A stretch of 48,130 nt of DNA, from assembly GCA_001577635.1 (NCBI GenBank), contig LSBP01000026.1:1-48130 (forward strand), given 5' to 3'. Below, piece after piece: positions 8,551 through 17,157 of the stretch. The stretch is from Halomonadaceae bacterium T82-2. Its GTDB lineage: Bacteria > Pseudomonadota > Gammaproteobacteria > Pseudomonadales > Halomonadaceae. The position numbers and the translations under genes were made by a program. The number at the start of each line of letters is the position of its first letter. The stretch's first letter is position 1. Under the pieces are notes generated by a model that worked only from the letters and a program-made list of their open reading frames with translations, was not told the origin of the DNA and did not search any database.

Positions 8551-9785
8551 CGGCAGGTCCGGGGCAGGCGCCCCCGCTCGCCCACCGCCTGGCGCATCAT
8601 CAGCCGCTTGAGCGGCGTCAGGCGGTCGACGCCCGACAGTCCCAGGTTGCGCGCCAGCCGCAACGCCGGGTGGCCGGCGCCGAACAGCCAGCGGAAGGCG
8701 TCCATCAGCGCCAGCATCGCGGCATTGTCGCCACGACGGCGTCGCGCATAGCGGGCGAGGATGCGCACGTCGCCCGGCGCGACGCCCCGGCGGCGGGCCT
8801 CGATGAGTTCCTCGGCCAGCACGGCCGCATCCATGAAGCCCAGGTTCACCCCCTGACCGGCCAACGGGTGGATGCTGTGCGCGGCATCGCCGACCAGCGC
8901 CAGTCCCGGCTCCACGTAATGCTCGGCATGGCGCTGCACCAGCGGAAAACGATGCACCTCGCCGACCACCTCCACCGAGCCCAGCGAGGCGCCGAAGGCC
9001 TGGCGCAGCGCGTCGCCCAGCTCGGTCGGCGGCAAGGCCGCCAGTCGCTCGGCCTCCGCCGGGGTGGTCGACCAGACGATCGAACAGTAATGGGGCGTGT
9101 CGTCCAGCGTCAGCGGCAGGAAGGCCAGCGGCCCGGTGGCCAGGAACACCTGCCGGGCGACGCCGCCATGCGGGCGGGCGGTACGCACGGTAGTGACCAG
9201 CGCCGCCTGCCCGGTATCCCGGCTGGTCATGGCAATGCCGGCCAGCTCGCGCAGCTGGGAGCGGGCGCCGTCGGCGGCCACCACCAGCGGCGCCCACAGA
9301 CGCCGCCCGTCCTCGAGCACCAGCCGCCGCCCGCGAGCGGGCGTCTGCAGGGCACTCAGCCGGACCCCGTAGTGACAGCGAACACTCGGCAGCTCGGCCA
9401 GGCGCCGCTCGAGCGCGGCCAGCAGCACCTCGTTCTCGACGATATGCCCCAGTACCGACACTCCCGCCTCATCGGCGTGAAAACGGATCTCGCCGCTACC
9501 CTCACCGTCCCAGACCTGCATGCCCCGGTACGGGGTCACCCGGCGCTCGGCAGCCCAGCGCCAGACGCCCAGATGGGTCAGCAAGCGCTCGCTGACCGGG
9601 GTGATCGCACTGACTCGTGCCGCGGCCTCGCCCCGCCCGGCCGCCTCGGCGTCCAGCGCCGCCGGCCGGGCATCGAGCATGTCTACCGTCATCCCCGCCT
9701 CGCCCAGCAGCGCCGCCAGGGTGGCGCCAACCAGGCCGCCACCAACGATGATCACGTCCGCGTCGTTCATTTCCGTCTGTGTCAT
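8547..9785 (-). CDS. ubiI: FAD-dependent 2-octaprenylphenol hydroxylase
   Basis: UbiI adds the C5 hydroxyl in ubiquinone biosynthesis, using FAD, NAD(P)H and O2. The 412-residue protein has the Rossmann motif VIIVGGGLVGA at 11-21, a middle DG-type motif VVAADGARSQLRELAG and the second FAD motif LVGDAAHSIHPLAGQGVNLGF (named here by its ends LVGDAAH and VNLGF). It follows ubiH by 34 bp, the pepP-ubiH-ubiI order of E. coli, which favours UbiI over the paralogue UbiF. The start could be the ATG at 9785 (AAGGA upstream) or the one at 9770; the longer form is given. It ends in a 4-bp convergent stop overlap with ctpA. Confidence 0.88.
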   Translation of the reverse strand: MTQTEMNDADVIIVGGGLVGATLAALLGEAGMTVDMLDARPAALDAEAAGRGEAAARVSAITPVSERLLTHLGVWRWAAERRVTPYRGMQVWDGEGSGEIRFHADEAGVSVLGHIVENEVLLAALERRLAELPSVRCHYGVRLSALQTPARGRRLVLEDGRRLWAPLVVAADGARSQLRELAGIAMTSRDTGQAALVTTVRTARPHGGVARQVFLATGPLAFLPLTLDDTPHYCSIVWSTTPAEAERLAALPPTELGDALRQAFGASLGSVEVVGEVHRFPLVQRHAEHYVEPGLALVGDAAHSIHPLAGQGVNLGFMDAAVLAEELIEARRRGVAPGDVRILARYARRRRGDNAAMLALMDAFRWLFGAGHPALRLARNLGLSGVDRLTPLKRLMMRQAVGERGRLPRTCR

Positions 9786-9819
9786 TTCCGCTCGATCCTT
9801 GTGTGGTTGCCCGGCATCG

Positions 9820-11022
9820 CTAGCGCTCGACGCCCATCGCCCGGCGCGCCAGCGTGCGCCGCAGCGGGCCGACCAGGTTGAGCCCGACCAGCCCGGCGGC
9901 CCGGGCGTGCGACAGCAATGGGTGGTCGATGCCGAACAGCCGGATCAGCCCGTCGCTGAAGCGGATCACGTTGTGCCGGTCCGCGGCGCGGCGCGCCTCG
10001 AAATCCTGCATCACCGCCATGTCGCCGGGCGCGAGGCCGTCGGCCAGCCCCTGCTCGAGGGCGCCGACCAGATCCATCACGCCGCGCAGGGCCAGATTGA
10101 AGCCCTGGCCGGCCACCGGATGCAGGGCATGGGCCGCATTGCCGAGCACCGCCAGCCCTGGGCGCACCGGTTCGCGGGCGGTGACCAGCGACAGCGGATA
10201 CACATGCCGCCGGCCGACCCGGGTGAAGCGCCCGGCGCGCTCGCCGAAGGCCTTCTGCAAGCGTGCCAGGAAGTCGCCATCGGACAGCGCCAGCGTGGCC
10301 CGCTCGGCGCCCTGCTCGTGGGTCCACACCAGCTCCATGCGCCGGCCCGGCATGGGCAGCAGCGCCAGCGGGCCGTCCGGGGTGAAGCGCTCGTAGGCGA
10401 TGCCGCGATGGGGCCGACTGACCTCCAGCGTGGCAATCAGCGCGCTCTGCTCGTAGGGGGTAGCGTCGCTGTTGATCCCCAGCCGTTCCTTGAGCCCGGA
10501 GCGCCCGCCGTCGGCCAGCACCGTCAGCCCGGCCTCCAGGGTGTGGCCGTCCGACAACGTCAAGCGGTGCCCGCCGTCGCGCGGGGCCAGCGACTCGACC
10601 GTCGCCGGGCAGTGCCAGTGCAGCGGCAGTTCGCCCAGACGCTCGTGCAGCACCCTCCCCAGCCAGGCATTGGGCAGCACGTAGCCCAGCGCCTCGACGC
10701 CCATCTCGGCCGCGCTCAGGCGCACGGCGCCCAGCCGCCCGCGTTCGCTGACGTGGATGGTGTCGATGGCGGTGGCCTCGCGCGACAGGGCCGGCCACAG
10801 ATCGAGCGCCGCGAAGTGGCGGCGCGATCCCTGGGCGATGGCGCTCGCCCGCGCATCGAAACTCGGCTGGTAGTCCGCCGTGCGCGACTCGCCGAGCGGC
10901 GCCGCCTCGATCACCGCGACGCGCAGCCCCGCCCGCCGGATCAGCGGCGCCAGCGCGCAGCCCAGGCTGGCGCCGACCAGGCCGCCGCCGACAATGGCGA
11001 TATCCACCGACTCACTGGCCAT
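9820..11022 (-). CDS. ubiH: 2-octaprenyl-6-methoxyphenol hydroxylase
   Basis: UbiH is the flavin monooxygenase for the C1 hydroxylation in ubiquinone synthesis. The 400-residue protein carries IAIVGGGLVGASLG near its start, VLADGGRSGLKERLG in the middle and LGNAAHALHPVAGQGFNLA as the second FAD motif. An in-frame ATG lies 7 codons upstream, but GGGAGGT sits directly before MASESVD and decides the start at 11022. It is paralogous to the next gene, ubiI. The 75-bp gap to pepP is unusually AT-rich for this chromosome and may hold a promoter. Confidence 0.92.
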   Translation of the reverse strand: MASESVDIAIVGGGLVGASLGCALAPLIRRAGLRVAVIEAAPLGESRTADYQPSFDARASAIAQGSRRHFAALDLWPALSREATAIDTIHVSERGRLGAVRLSAAEMGVEALGYVLPNAWLGRVLHERLGELPLHWHCPATVESLAPRDGGHRLTLSDGHTLEAGLTVLADGGRSGLKERLGINSDATPYEQSALIATLEVSRPHRGIAYERFTPDGPLALLPMPGRRMELVWTHEQGAERATLALSDGDFLARLQKAFGERAGRFTRVGRRHVYPLSLVTAREPVRPGLAVLGNAAHALHPVAGQGFNLALRGVMDLVGALEQGLADGLAPGDMAVMQDFEARRAADRHNVIRFSDGLIRLFGIDHPLLSHARAAGLVGLNLVGPLRRTLARRAMGVER

Positions 11023-11097
11023 CCCACCTCCCGGTGTAATCATTGATACGAAATTACGATCATTACGTACTTAGCGAATCCATCTCAGTTGTGCTGG

Positions 11098-12435
11098 TCA
11101 ATTATTGACCATCAGGGCCTCGATCTCCGCCACCCGCTTGGGCACGTCGGCCGTCAGCACCTCGTGCCCCGACGCCGTCACCGCCACATCGTCCTCGATG
11201 CGGATGCCGATGCCGCGCAGGGCCTCGGGGATGTCATCGTCCGCGGGAATGTAGAGGCCCGGCTCCACGGTCAGCACCATGCCCGGCGCCAGTGGGCGGG
11301 GCTCACCGTCAACGCGGTAGTCGCCGACGTCATGCACATCCAGCCCCAGCCAGTGCGAGGTGGAGTGCAGATAGAAGCGGCGATAGCTGCCGTCCTCGAT
11401 GCGGGCCTCGAGATCACCCGTCAGCAGCCCCAGCTCGATCAGCCCGCGGGTCAGATCGCGCACCACGCCCTGGTGAATCTCGACCAGCGTCGCCCCCGGG
11501 CGCACCGCGGCCACGGCGCGCTCCTGAGCGGCCAGCACCACCTCGTAGACGGCGCGCTGGGCGTCGCTGAAGCGCCCCGAGACCGGGAAGGTGCGAGTGA
11601 TGTCGCCGGCGTAGCCCTCGAACTCGGCCCCCGCGTCGATCAGTACCAGCGTGTCCGCGGCCAGCGGCGCGGCGTTCTCGACATAGTGCAGCACACAGGC
11701 GTTGGCACCGCCGCCGACGATGGTGCCGTAGGCCGGCCCGGCGGCGCCCTGCCACAGGAACTCGTGCTCGAGCTCGGCCTGCAGCTGGTACTCGTGGCGG
11801 CCGGGGCGCGCCGCCTGCATGGCGCGGACGTGGGCCCGGGCGGAAATGCGTGCGGCATGGTGCATCAGGGCCAGCTCGGCATCGCTCTTGATCAGCCGCT
11901 GCTCGTGGAGCCGAACCGAGATGTCTTCCAGCGCCCGCGGCGCCACGGCGCCACGCCGCGCGCGGGCCTTGAGGGCGCGGCGCACGTCCTCGGCCAGGGC
12001 CACGGCCTCCGGGTCGTCGAGGGGCAGGTAGAGGGTTTCGCGTCCGTCGAGCAGGGCCTCGAGGCGCTCCTCGCGCTCGGCATTGGCGAACGCCTGATCG
12101 ACGCCGAAGCGCTGCGTGGCGGCCTCGGCGCCGATGCGGATGCCGGTCCAGGCCTCCTGCGTCGGATCCTTGTCGAGGCAGAACAGCACGCTCTCGCCCT
12201 CGGCGCGGCCGGGCAGCAGTACCAGCAGGGCATCCGGCTCGGGGAAGCCGGTCAGGTAGTGGAAGTCGCTGTTCTGGCGGAAGGGATACTCGCTGTCGTT
12301 GCTGCGCGTGACCAGCGAGGCCGCCGGCATCAGCACGGCGCTCGCGGTGGGCAGCCCGCGCATCAGCGTCTCGCGGCGGACGCGGTATTCATCGGGCCCG
12401 ATGGCGCTCGGGCGGGCGAGGGATTCGGGGGCCAT
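11098..12435 (-). CDS. pepP: Xaa-Pro aminopeptidase P
   Basis: PepP removes an N-terminal residue that precedes proline. The 445-residue protein has the aminopeptidase-P N-terminal domain (SNDSEYPFRQNSDFHYLTGF near 45-64) and a pita-bread metallopeptidase domain. All five metal ligands are present: Asp267, Asp278, His361 (HWLGLDVHD), Glu391 (VEPGLY) and Glu414 (IRIEDD). The ATG at 12435 has AGGAG six bases upstream and is preferred to the 20-residue longer frame. It sits between ygfB and ubiH, as in E. coli. Confidence 0.95.
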   Translation of the reverse strand: MAPESLARPSAIGPDEYRVRRETLMRGLPTASAVLMPAASLVTRSNDSEYPFRQNSDFHYLTGFPEPDALLVLLPGRAEGESVLFCLDKDPTQEAWTGIRIGAEAATQRFGVDQAFANAEREERLEALLDGRETLYLPLDDPEAVALAEDVRRALKARARRGAVAPRALEDISVRLHEQRLIKSDAELALMHHAARISARAHVRAMQAARPGRHEYQLQAELEHEFLWQGAAGPAYGTIVGGGANACVLHYVENAAPLAADTLVLIDAGAEFEGYAGDITRTFPVSGRFSDAQRAVYEVVLAAQERAVAAVRPGATLVEIHQGVVRDLTRGLIELGLLTGDLEARIEDGSYRRFYLHSTSHWLGLDVHDVGDYRVDGEPRPLAPGMVLTVEPGLYIPADDDIPEALRGIGIRIEDDVAVTASGHEVLTADVPKRVAEIEALMVNN

Positions 12436-12497
12436 GATCGCTCCTGGGCGGAATGGAGGAACGTTGCGCAGGGCCCGGCGCGACGGCCGGGCCACAC

Positions 12498-13091
12498 TCA
12501 GTTCGGCGTTGTCGTGTCGTCGGTCTGGTCGGGCTGCTCGACCTGGGGCTTGCCGGGGTGCTGCTCGGTATACAGCAGCATCGCCGCCATGCGCGCATGC
12601 TCGGCCAGCGTGAACAGGTCGTTCTCGTTTTCGGGCGAGTCATCGATCTCCAGCTCGTCGAGATTGGCCAGGGTTTCCAGGTCCTCGATCGCCTCGCGCA
12701 GGTTGGCCGACCAGGCATCGCGGGTGTCGCCGCCGACCTCGCCGACCACCTCGAGAAAGCCCAGCGTCCATTCGCGCAGCCCCCGGGCCCGCTCGGCCAG
12801 CGAGAACAGCTCGTCCGGCAGCAGGGGCTCGTAGTTGAGCGACGCCGCGGACAGCGCATCGAGCGCCTGGCGCCGCCAGCCCAGCAGCACCGCCGCGTCG
12901 TCGCGGTCACGGGGCTGCTCGACGCCCATTGCCTGGCATACCTCCTCGAGCCAGGCATCGGCGGACAGGTCGTGAAGTGCCAGCGCGGCACTCAGGCGCC
13001 CATCCAGGAAGGCCGGGGACTGCAGGCTGCCGTGGGCCAGGAACACATCGGCCACGGTGGAAAAGTCGAGTTGCTCGTTGATGATGGACAT
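12498..13091 (-). CDS. ygfB: UPF0149 family protein YgfB
   Basis: This 197-residue acidic, helical protein belongs to the YgfB/YecA-type UPF0149 family. Typical segments are the start MSIINEQLDFSTVADVF, SPAFLDGRLSAAL, LLPDELFSLAERARGLREW and the acidic SPENENDLFTLAEHARMAAMLLY near the end. In Pseudomonas the homologue has been linked to control of antibiotic resistance genes; the biochemical function is not established. GGGAG precedes the ATG at 13091. It heads the ygfB-pepP-ubiH-ubiI set, 62 bp ahead of pepP, and is divergent from zapA. Confidence 0.9.
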   Translation of the reverse strand: MSIINEQLDFSTVADVFLAHGSLQSPAFLDGRLSAALALHDLSADAWLEEVCQAMGVEQPRDRDDAAVLLGWRRQALDALSAASLNYEPLLPDELFSLAERARGLREWTLGFLEVVGEVGGDTRDAWSANLREAIEDLETLANLDELEIDDSPENENDLFTLAEHARMAAMLLYTEQHPGKPQVEQPDQTDDTTTPN

Positions 13092-13143
13092 GCCGGTCTC
13101 CCGTGATTGGCGAGAGGCGGCGCGGCACGCCGTCTCCGGCGCG

Positions 13144-13172
13144 TTGACCCGCTATCGGCGCCTCTCTATAGT
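13144..13172 (+). promoter_or_regulatory. Sigma-70 promoter for zapA
   Basis: TTGACC (13144-13149), a 17-bp spacer and TATAGT (13167-13172) match consensus at 5/6 and 5/6. The predicted transcript would start about 50 bp ahead of the zapA ATG. Confidence 0.7.
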
Positions 13173-13230
13173 GCTCGAACCGTTTCATCTTATCGCACGG
13201 GCCAGGGCTTGGCCCCTCCAGGAGACTGGC

Positions 13231-13533
13231 ATGAGCGACGACAACCGGTCGACCGTCGAGATCACCCTGCTGGGGCGCAGCTTCGTGATTGCCTGCTCTC
13301 CCGATGAAGAGGCCGCCCTGCAGCGCGCGGCCCGCTATCTCGACCGCGCCCTGCAGGGCGTTCAGTCTCACAGCCCGACGATGGCCACCGAGAAGGTCGC
13401 GCTGATGGCGGCTCTCAACATCAGCCATGAGCTGCTCCAGGCACGGGACGAGAATCAGGCCCGCGAGGCGCAGCTGGAACGCCTCGACCAGCGCCTGGCC
13501 CGCGCCCTGGGCGATGCCGCCCCCTCGCCGTGA
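13231..13533 (+). CDS. zapA: Cell division protein ZapA
   Basis: ZapA binds FtsZ and promotes bundling of protofilaments in the division ring. The 100-residue protein has the family N-terminus STVEITLLGRSFVIACSPDEE with ALQRAARYLDRAL, and a C-terminal coiled coil (about 55-95) for tetramer formation. AGGAG lies 7 bp before the ATG at 13231. Longer upstream frames are open but begin inside the promoter region. The zapA-6S RNA-fthC order, divergent from ygfB, is the same as in E. coli. Confidence 0.95.
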   Translation: MSDDNRSTVEITLLGRSFVIACSPDEEAALQRAARYLDRALQGVQSHSPTMATEKVALMAALNISHELLQARDENQAREAQLERLDQRLARALGDAAPSP

Positions 13534-13567
13534 TACTTTCCGTGACACTTGCTGCAAAAACAGCCCT

Positions 13568-13595
13568 TTGGCCGGCGGCGTGGCTCTGATAGGAT
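13568..13595 (+). promoter_or_regulatory. Promoter of 6S RNA
   Basis: TTGGCC (13568-13573) and TAGGAT (13590-13595) are 16 bp apart and end about 5 bp before the predicted 5' end of 6S RNA. Confidence 0.5.
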
Positions 13596-13599
13596 GAAG

Positions 13600-13786
13600 A
13601 GGTTCCCTGGTGTGTACGCCAGTCGTTGAAGTCCCTCGAGCCTATGCGCAGTACCCAGGGGGCCAAATGCTAGACAGGCCCGTGTGCATGTCCGTGCGAC
13701 GGAAAGCCTGACGGTCTGTCTGCGGCCACCCACCTTGAACCTATGGGTTCAAGGGCCAGAACGACAGCGGCACTCCGGGGAACCTC
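13600..13786 (+). ncRNA. ssrS: 6S RNA
   Basis: 6S RNA mimics an open promoter and sequesters the sigma-70 RNA polymerase holoenzyme in stationary phase. The two ends pair as the closing stem: GGTTCCCTGG at 13601-13610 with CCGGGGAACC at 13775-13784, and the pairing continues inward after one mismatch. Near the 3' side, CACCTTGAACC-TATG-GGTTCAAGG (13731-13754) reproduces the very conserved 6S hairpin. Length is about 187 nt against 184 nt in E. coli. The position between zapA and fthC is the conserved one. Exact ends are estimated from the pairing. Confidence 0.92.
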
Positions 13787-13813
13787 ACGAATACCCGCCG
13801 CTGATGGAATCCC

Positions 13814-14434
13814 GTGACCGAGCCCGTGACCCGTGACGCCCAGCGCCGCGCCCTACGACGTACCCTGCGTCAGCGCCGCCGCGCCTTGAGTCCGCGCCAG
13901 CAGCGCCTGGCTTCCGAAGCCCTGTGCCGCCGCCTGCGCCGCCTGCCGGAGATGCAGCGGGCCCGGCGCGTCGCCCTCTACCTGCCCAACGATGCCGAGA
14001 TCGATGCCACCCCGCTGATCGCCTGGCTGCGCCGCCGGGGCGCCCGGGTCTATCTGCCGGTGCTGCGACCGCTGGCCGAGAATCGCCTGTGGTTCGTTCA
14101 CTACCACGCGGCCACGCCGATGGTGAGCAATCGCTTCGGTATCCGCGAGCCCGATACCCGGCACGGGGCGCATCACGCACGTCAGGTGCCGCCCTGGGCG
14201 CTGGATCTGGTGCTGATGCCGCTGGTCGGCTTCGACGATCAGGGCAACCGCCTGGGCATGGGCGGCGGCTTCTATGACCGCAGCTTCGCCTTCACCCGTC
14301 AGCGTCGCCCACGCCCGCGCCTGATCGGCGTGGCCCACGACTGTCAGCGCGTCGACGCGCTGCCCGTGGCCGGCTGGGACATCCCCCTCGACGCCATCGT
14401 CAGCGACCGCCGCGTGGTGCGCCCCGAGTCCTGA
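13814..14434 (+). CDS. fthC: 5-formyltetrahydrofolate cyclo-ligase
   Basis: The enzyme (YgfA in E. coli) converts 5-formyl-THF to 5,10-methenyl-THF with ATP hydrolysis. The 206-residue protein has the basic N-terminal helix RRALRRTLRQRRRALSP, the strand VALYLPNDAEIDATPLI and the ATP-binding signature LGMGGGFYDRSF near residues 151-162. The start is GTG at 13814, 27 bp after the end of 6S RNA, so it probably reads from the 6S promoter as in E. coli. GC-rich codon use is like the neighbours. Confidence 0.94.
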   Translation: MTEPVTRDAQRRALRRTLRQRRRALSPRQQRLASEALCRRLRRLPEMQRARRVALYLPNDAEIDATPLIAWLRRRGARVYLPVLRPLAENRLWFVHYHAATPMVSNRFGIREPDTRHGAHHARQVPPWALDLVLMPLVGFDDQGNRLGMGGGFYDRSFAFTRQRRPRPRLIGVAHDCQRVDALPVAGWDIPLDAIVSDRRVVRPES

Positions 14435-14468
14435 AGGGGCCGACACCGCCGGACGGCTTGCCTGAAAC

Positions 14469-14505
14469 GACACAGCCGCCGTGGCGCTGCCACGACGGCT
14501 GTGTC
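14469..14505. terminator. Strong hairpin between fthC and the small membrane-peptide gene
   Basis: GACACAGCCGCCGTGGC (14469-14485) pairs with 14489-14505 across a 3-nt loop: 17 positions with a single non-Watson-Crick pair, which is C-A in plus-strand RNA and G-U in minus-strand RNA. It sits between two convergent genes and may end both transcripts, although no T run follows. Confidence 0.6.
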
Positions 14506-14527
14506 GGGTCACGGGGGACCGTATCGG

Positions 14528-14623
14528 TCAGGTGCCGATCAGCGTCTGTGCATAGCCCGTGGCCACCACCCCGAAACCGAAAATGAGTACCAGTGCCATG
14601 ACCAGGTCAGGCTTGCGCTTCAT
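14528..14623 (-). CDS. 31-residue single-span membrane peptide
   Basis: An ATG at 14623 opens a 31-codon frame ending in TGA at 14528. The peptide starts MKRKPDL and continues with a hydrophobic stretch of about 18 residues (VMALVLIFGFGVVATGYA), ending QTLIGT. The basic N-terminus followed by one transmembrane helix fits a small inner-membrane peptide with the N-terminus in the cytoplasm. GGGGAGCGGTC gives a good ribosome binding site 7 bp ahead. A near-consensus promoter (14676-14704) precedes it, the ilvA terminator isolates it from upstream transcription, and a hairpin follows. No function can be assigned from sequence. Confidence 0.75.
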   Translation of the reverse strand: MKRKPDLVMALVLIFGFGVVATGYAQTLIGT

Positions 14624-14675
14624 GACCGCTCCCCAGGTTGTCGTGTTAACAGCTTATTGTTGAATGATGCGCACG

Positions 14676-14704
14676 ACTATAGGGCTGAGCCATAAGGATG
14701 ACAA
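14676..14704 (-). promoter_or_regulatory. Sigma-70 promoter for the small membrane-peptide gene
   Basis: On the minus strand TTGTCA (14699-14704), a 17-bp spacer and TATAGT (14676-14681) match consensus at 5/6 and 5/6. The transcript would have a leader of about 45 nt before the ATG at 14623. Confidence 0.7.
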
Positions 14705-14732
14705 GCCCTTCTCATTCCAGGAAATCGGGAAA

Positions 14733-14749
14733 CCCCGCAAAAGGCGGGG
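14733..14749 (-). terminator. ilvA terminator
   Basis: CCCCGC (14733-14738) and GCGGGG (14744-14749) form a hairpin flanked by A and T runs on both sides. It lies about 50 bp past the ilvA stop. Symmetric flanks mean it could act in either direction. Confidence 0.7.
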
Positions 14750-14801
14750 CTTTTGACGTAAGCAAGCACACACACCGGGGAAATGGCCCCGCCTTTGGGC
14801 G

Positions 14802-16316
14802 CTATTCCATGAATAGCCGGTAGGCCACGTTGTCGGTTTCCTTCCAGAAGCGATAGCCGATGCGCTCGAAATACTCCTCGACGTGTGCCCGATCGCCGTT
14901 GGGCACCTGCATGCCCACCAGCACGCGCCCGTAGGCGGCACCGTGGTTGCGATAATGGAACAGCGAGATGTTCCAGTCGGCCGGCAGGTGGGTGAGGAAG
15001 TTCATCAGCGCGCCGGGACGCTCGGGAAACTCGAAACGGTAGACCTCCTCCTCGAAGTGCTCCTTGGGGCGTCCGCCGCCGAGATGGCGAATATGCAGCT
15101 TGGCCAGCTCGTTGTCGGTGAGGTCCTCGACCGGGTAGCCGGCATCGCGCAGCTTGCGGATCACCTCGGCCCGGTCGTCGCCGCCCGGCTTGACCTGTAC
15201 GCCGACGAAGATATGGGCGTGCTCGAGATCGGCGTAGCGGTAGTTGAACTCGGTGACCATGCGCTTGCCGATGATGCGGCAGAACTTCTTGAAGCTGCCC
15301 GGCCGCTCGGGAATCGTCACCGCCAGGATCGCCTCGCGCTGCTCGCCGAGTTCGGTGCGCTCGGCGATGTGCTGCAGGCGATCGAAGTTGGTATTGGCCC
15401 CGGAGTTGATGCAGACCAGCGTCTCGCCGGAGGCGCCGGTCTGCTGGATGTACTTCTTGAGCCCGGCCAGCGACAGCGCCCCGGAAGTCTCGGACACGGC
15501 GCGGGTGTCCTCGAAGATGTCCTTGACCGCGGCGCACATCTCGTCGGTATTGACGGTGATCACCTCATCGACCAGCCCGCGCAGGATGGCGAAGGGCGCC
15601 TCGCCGATCTGGGCGACCGCGACCCCTTCGGCGAACACCCCGACCTGATCGAGCACCACCCGCTCGCCGGCCTCCAGGGCGGCCTTGAGGCAGGCGCTGT
15701 CCTCGGACTCGACGCCGATCACCTTGACCTCGGGGCGCAGGTACTTGACGTAGGCGGCGATGCCGGCGATCAGGCCGCCGCCACCCACCGGCACGAAGAT
15801 CGCATCCAGGCGCCCGGCGTTCTGGCGCAGGATCTCCATGCCCACCGTGCCCTGGCCGGCGATCACGTCGATGTCATCGAAGGGCGGGATGTAGGTGTAA
15901 CCGTGCTCGGCGATCAGCGTCTGGGCATGTTCCTGCGCCTCGCTGAAGGCGTCCCCCTTGAGCACCACCTTGGCGCCGCGGGCGCGCACCGCCTGGACCT
16001 TGATCTCCGGGGTGATGCGCGGCATCACGATCACCGCCTTCACGCCCAGCTGCTTGGCCGCCAGTGCCAGCCCCTGGGCGTGGTTGCCGGCGGAGGCGGC
16101 GATCACGCCCTTGGCCTTCTGCGCGTCACTGAGCAGGGCCATCTTGTTGTAGGCGCCGCGCACCTTGAAGGAGAAGACCGGCTGCAGATCCTCGCGCTTG
16201 ATCAGAATCTGGTTGTCGAGACGGCGGGACAGGAAGGGAGCGGGAGAGAGGGGGGTTTCGCGGGCCGCCTCGTAAACGCGGGCCTGGAGTATCTTCTTGA
16301 CGGTGTCTTCGAGCAT
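14802..16316 (-). CDS. ilvA: Threonine ammonia-lyase, biosynthetic
   Basis: IlvA deaminates threonine to 2-oxobutanoate, the first committed step to isoleucine. The 504-residue protein has the PLP domain with Lys51 in SFKVRGAYNK, the phosphate-binding loop VGGGGLIAG and two C-terminal ACT-like regulatory domains (about 325-410 and 420-504), the long isoleucine-inhibited form. The open frame extends 131 residues upstream across the divergent rpiA, but MLEDTVKKIL at 16316 has AGGA 8 bp ahead and is the family start. It has its own terminator at 14733-14749. Confidence 0.96.
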   Translation of the reverse strand: MLEDTVKKILQARVYEAARETPLSPAPFLSRRLDNQILIKREDLQPVFSFKVRGAYNKMALLSDAQKAKGVIAASAGNHAQGLALAAKQLGVKAVIVMPRITPEIKVQAVRARGAKVVLKGDAFSEAQEHAQTLIAEHGYTYIPPFDDIDVIAGQGTVGMEILRQNAGRLDAIFVPVGGGGLIAGIAAYVKYLRPEVKVIGVESEDSACLKAALEAGERVVLDQVGVFAEGVAVAQIGEAPFAILRGLVDEVITVNTDEMCAAVKDIFEDTRAVSETSGALSLAGLKKYIQQTGASGETLVCINSGANTNFDRLQHIAERTELGEQREAILAVTIPERPGSFKKFCRIIGKRMVTEFNYRYADLEHAHIFVGVQVKPGGDDRAEVIRKLRDAGYPVEDLTDNELAKLHIRHLGGGRPKEHFEEEVYRFEFPERPGALMNFLTHLPADWNISLFHYRNHGAAYGRVLVGMQVPNGDRAHVEEYFERIGYRFWKETDNVAYRLFME

Positions 16317-16427
16317 CCTGGTTTCCTGAGAATCGCGCGTCGCGTGGGCCTTGCACCCGGAATGGTGAACATCTATTGGTAGCAGACTAAAGGGGAACTC
16401 GTCCAGTTGGCAGCGCCGGCCGTGCCA

Positions 16428-16456
16428 TCCACAGCCGCCGACGGCTCGCCTATAAT
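16428..16456 (+). promoter_or_regulatory. rpiA promoter
   Basis: A perfect TATAAT (16451-16456) lies 17 bp after TCCACA (16428-16433, 4/6) and 29 bp ahead of the rpiA ATG. Confidence 0.6.
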
Positions 16457-16485
16457 GGCGCCGCCATCCACCAACGAGCGCCATC

Positions 16486-17157
16486 ATGACCCAGGACGAA
16501 CTCAAGCAGGCCGTCGCCGACGCCGCCATCGACGAGATCCGCCCGCTGCTCGCCGCCGACACGGTGATCGGTGTCGGCACCGGCTCCACCGCCAACCGCT
16601 TCATCGACGCGCTGGCCCGCCTCAAGCACGAATTCCGCGGCGCGGTGGCCAGTTCCGAGGCCACCGCCGAGCGCCTGCGCGGCCACGGCATCGAGGTCTT
16701 CGAGCTCAATCATGCCGGGCCGCTGCCCGTCTACGTCGACGGCGCCGACGAGATCAACGCACGCCTGGAGATGATCAAGGGCGGCGGCGCGGCGCTGACC
16801 CGCGAGAAGATCGTTGCCGCCTGCGCCGAGCGCTTCGTGTGCATCGCCGATGCCTCCAAGCGGGTCGAGGTGCTGGGCGGCTTCCCGCTGCCCATCGAGG
16901 TGATTCCGATGGCCCGCTCCTGCGTGGCCCGGGAACTGGTCAAGCTGGGCATGACGCCGGTCTATCGCGACGGCGTGGTCACCGACAACGGCAACCAGAT
17001 CCTCGACTGCTACGACGCCCTGTTCGAGGATCCCGCACGGACCGAAGCCGAACTCAACAACCTGGTCGGCGTGGTCACCAACGGGCTGTTCGCGCGGCGT
17101 GCCGCGGATGTGCTGCTGCTGGGTACCGCGCAGGGGGTGGAGCGCTACACGCGCTGA
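16486..17157 (+). CDS. rpiA: Ribose-5-phosphate isomerase A
   Basis: RpiA interconverts ribose 5-phosphate and ribulose 5-phosphate in the pentose phosphate pathway. The 223-residue protein matches the family length (219 in E. coli). It shows [15 protein letters not shown] near 28-42, the catalytic region VDGADEIN and [14 protein letters not shown], and the end [18 protein letters not shown]. It is divergent from ilvA with a 169-bp shared upstream region. Its last 13 bp overlap the end of the convergent waaA. Confidence 0.97.
   Translation: MTQDELKQAVADAAIDEIRPLLAADTVIGVGTGSTANRFIDALARLKHEFRGAVASSEATAERLRGHGIEVFELNHAGPLPVYVDGADEINARLEMIKGGGAALTREKIVAACAERFVCIADASKRVEVLGGFPLPIEVIPMARSCVARELVKLGMTPVYRDGVVTDNGNQILDCYDALFEDPARTEAELNNLVGVVTNGLFARRAADVLLLGTAQGVERYTR

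Noticed and set aside
16378-16391. A 14-bp identity (GGTAGCAGACTAAA) between the ilvA upstream region and 22394-22407 upstream of yrbL, at similar distance from both starts
   Set aside because: In a 48-kb window several 14-bp repeats are expected by chance, and flanking bases do not match. I could not connect it to a known site.
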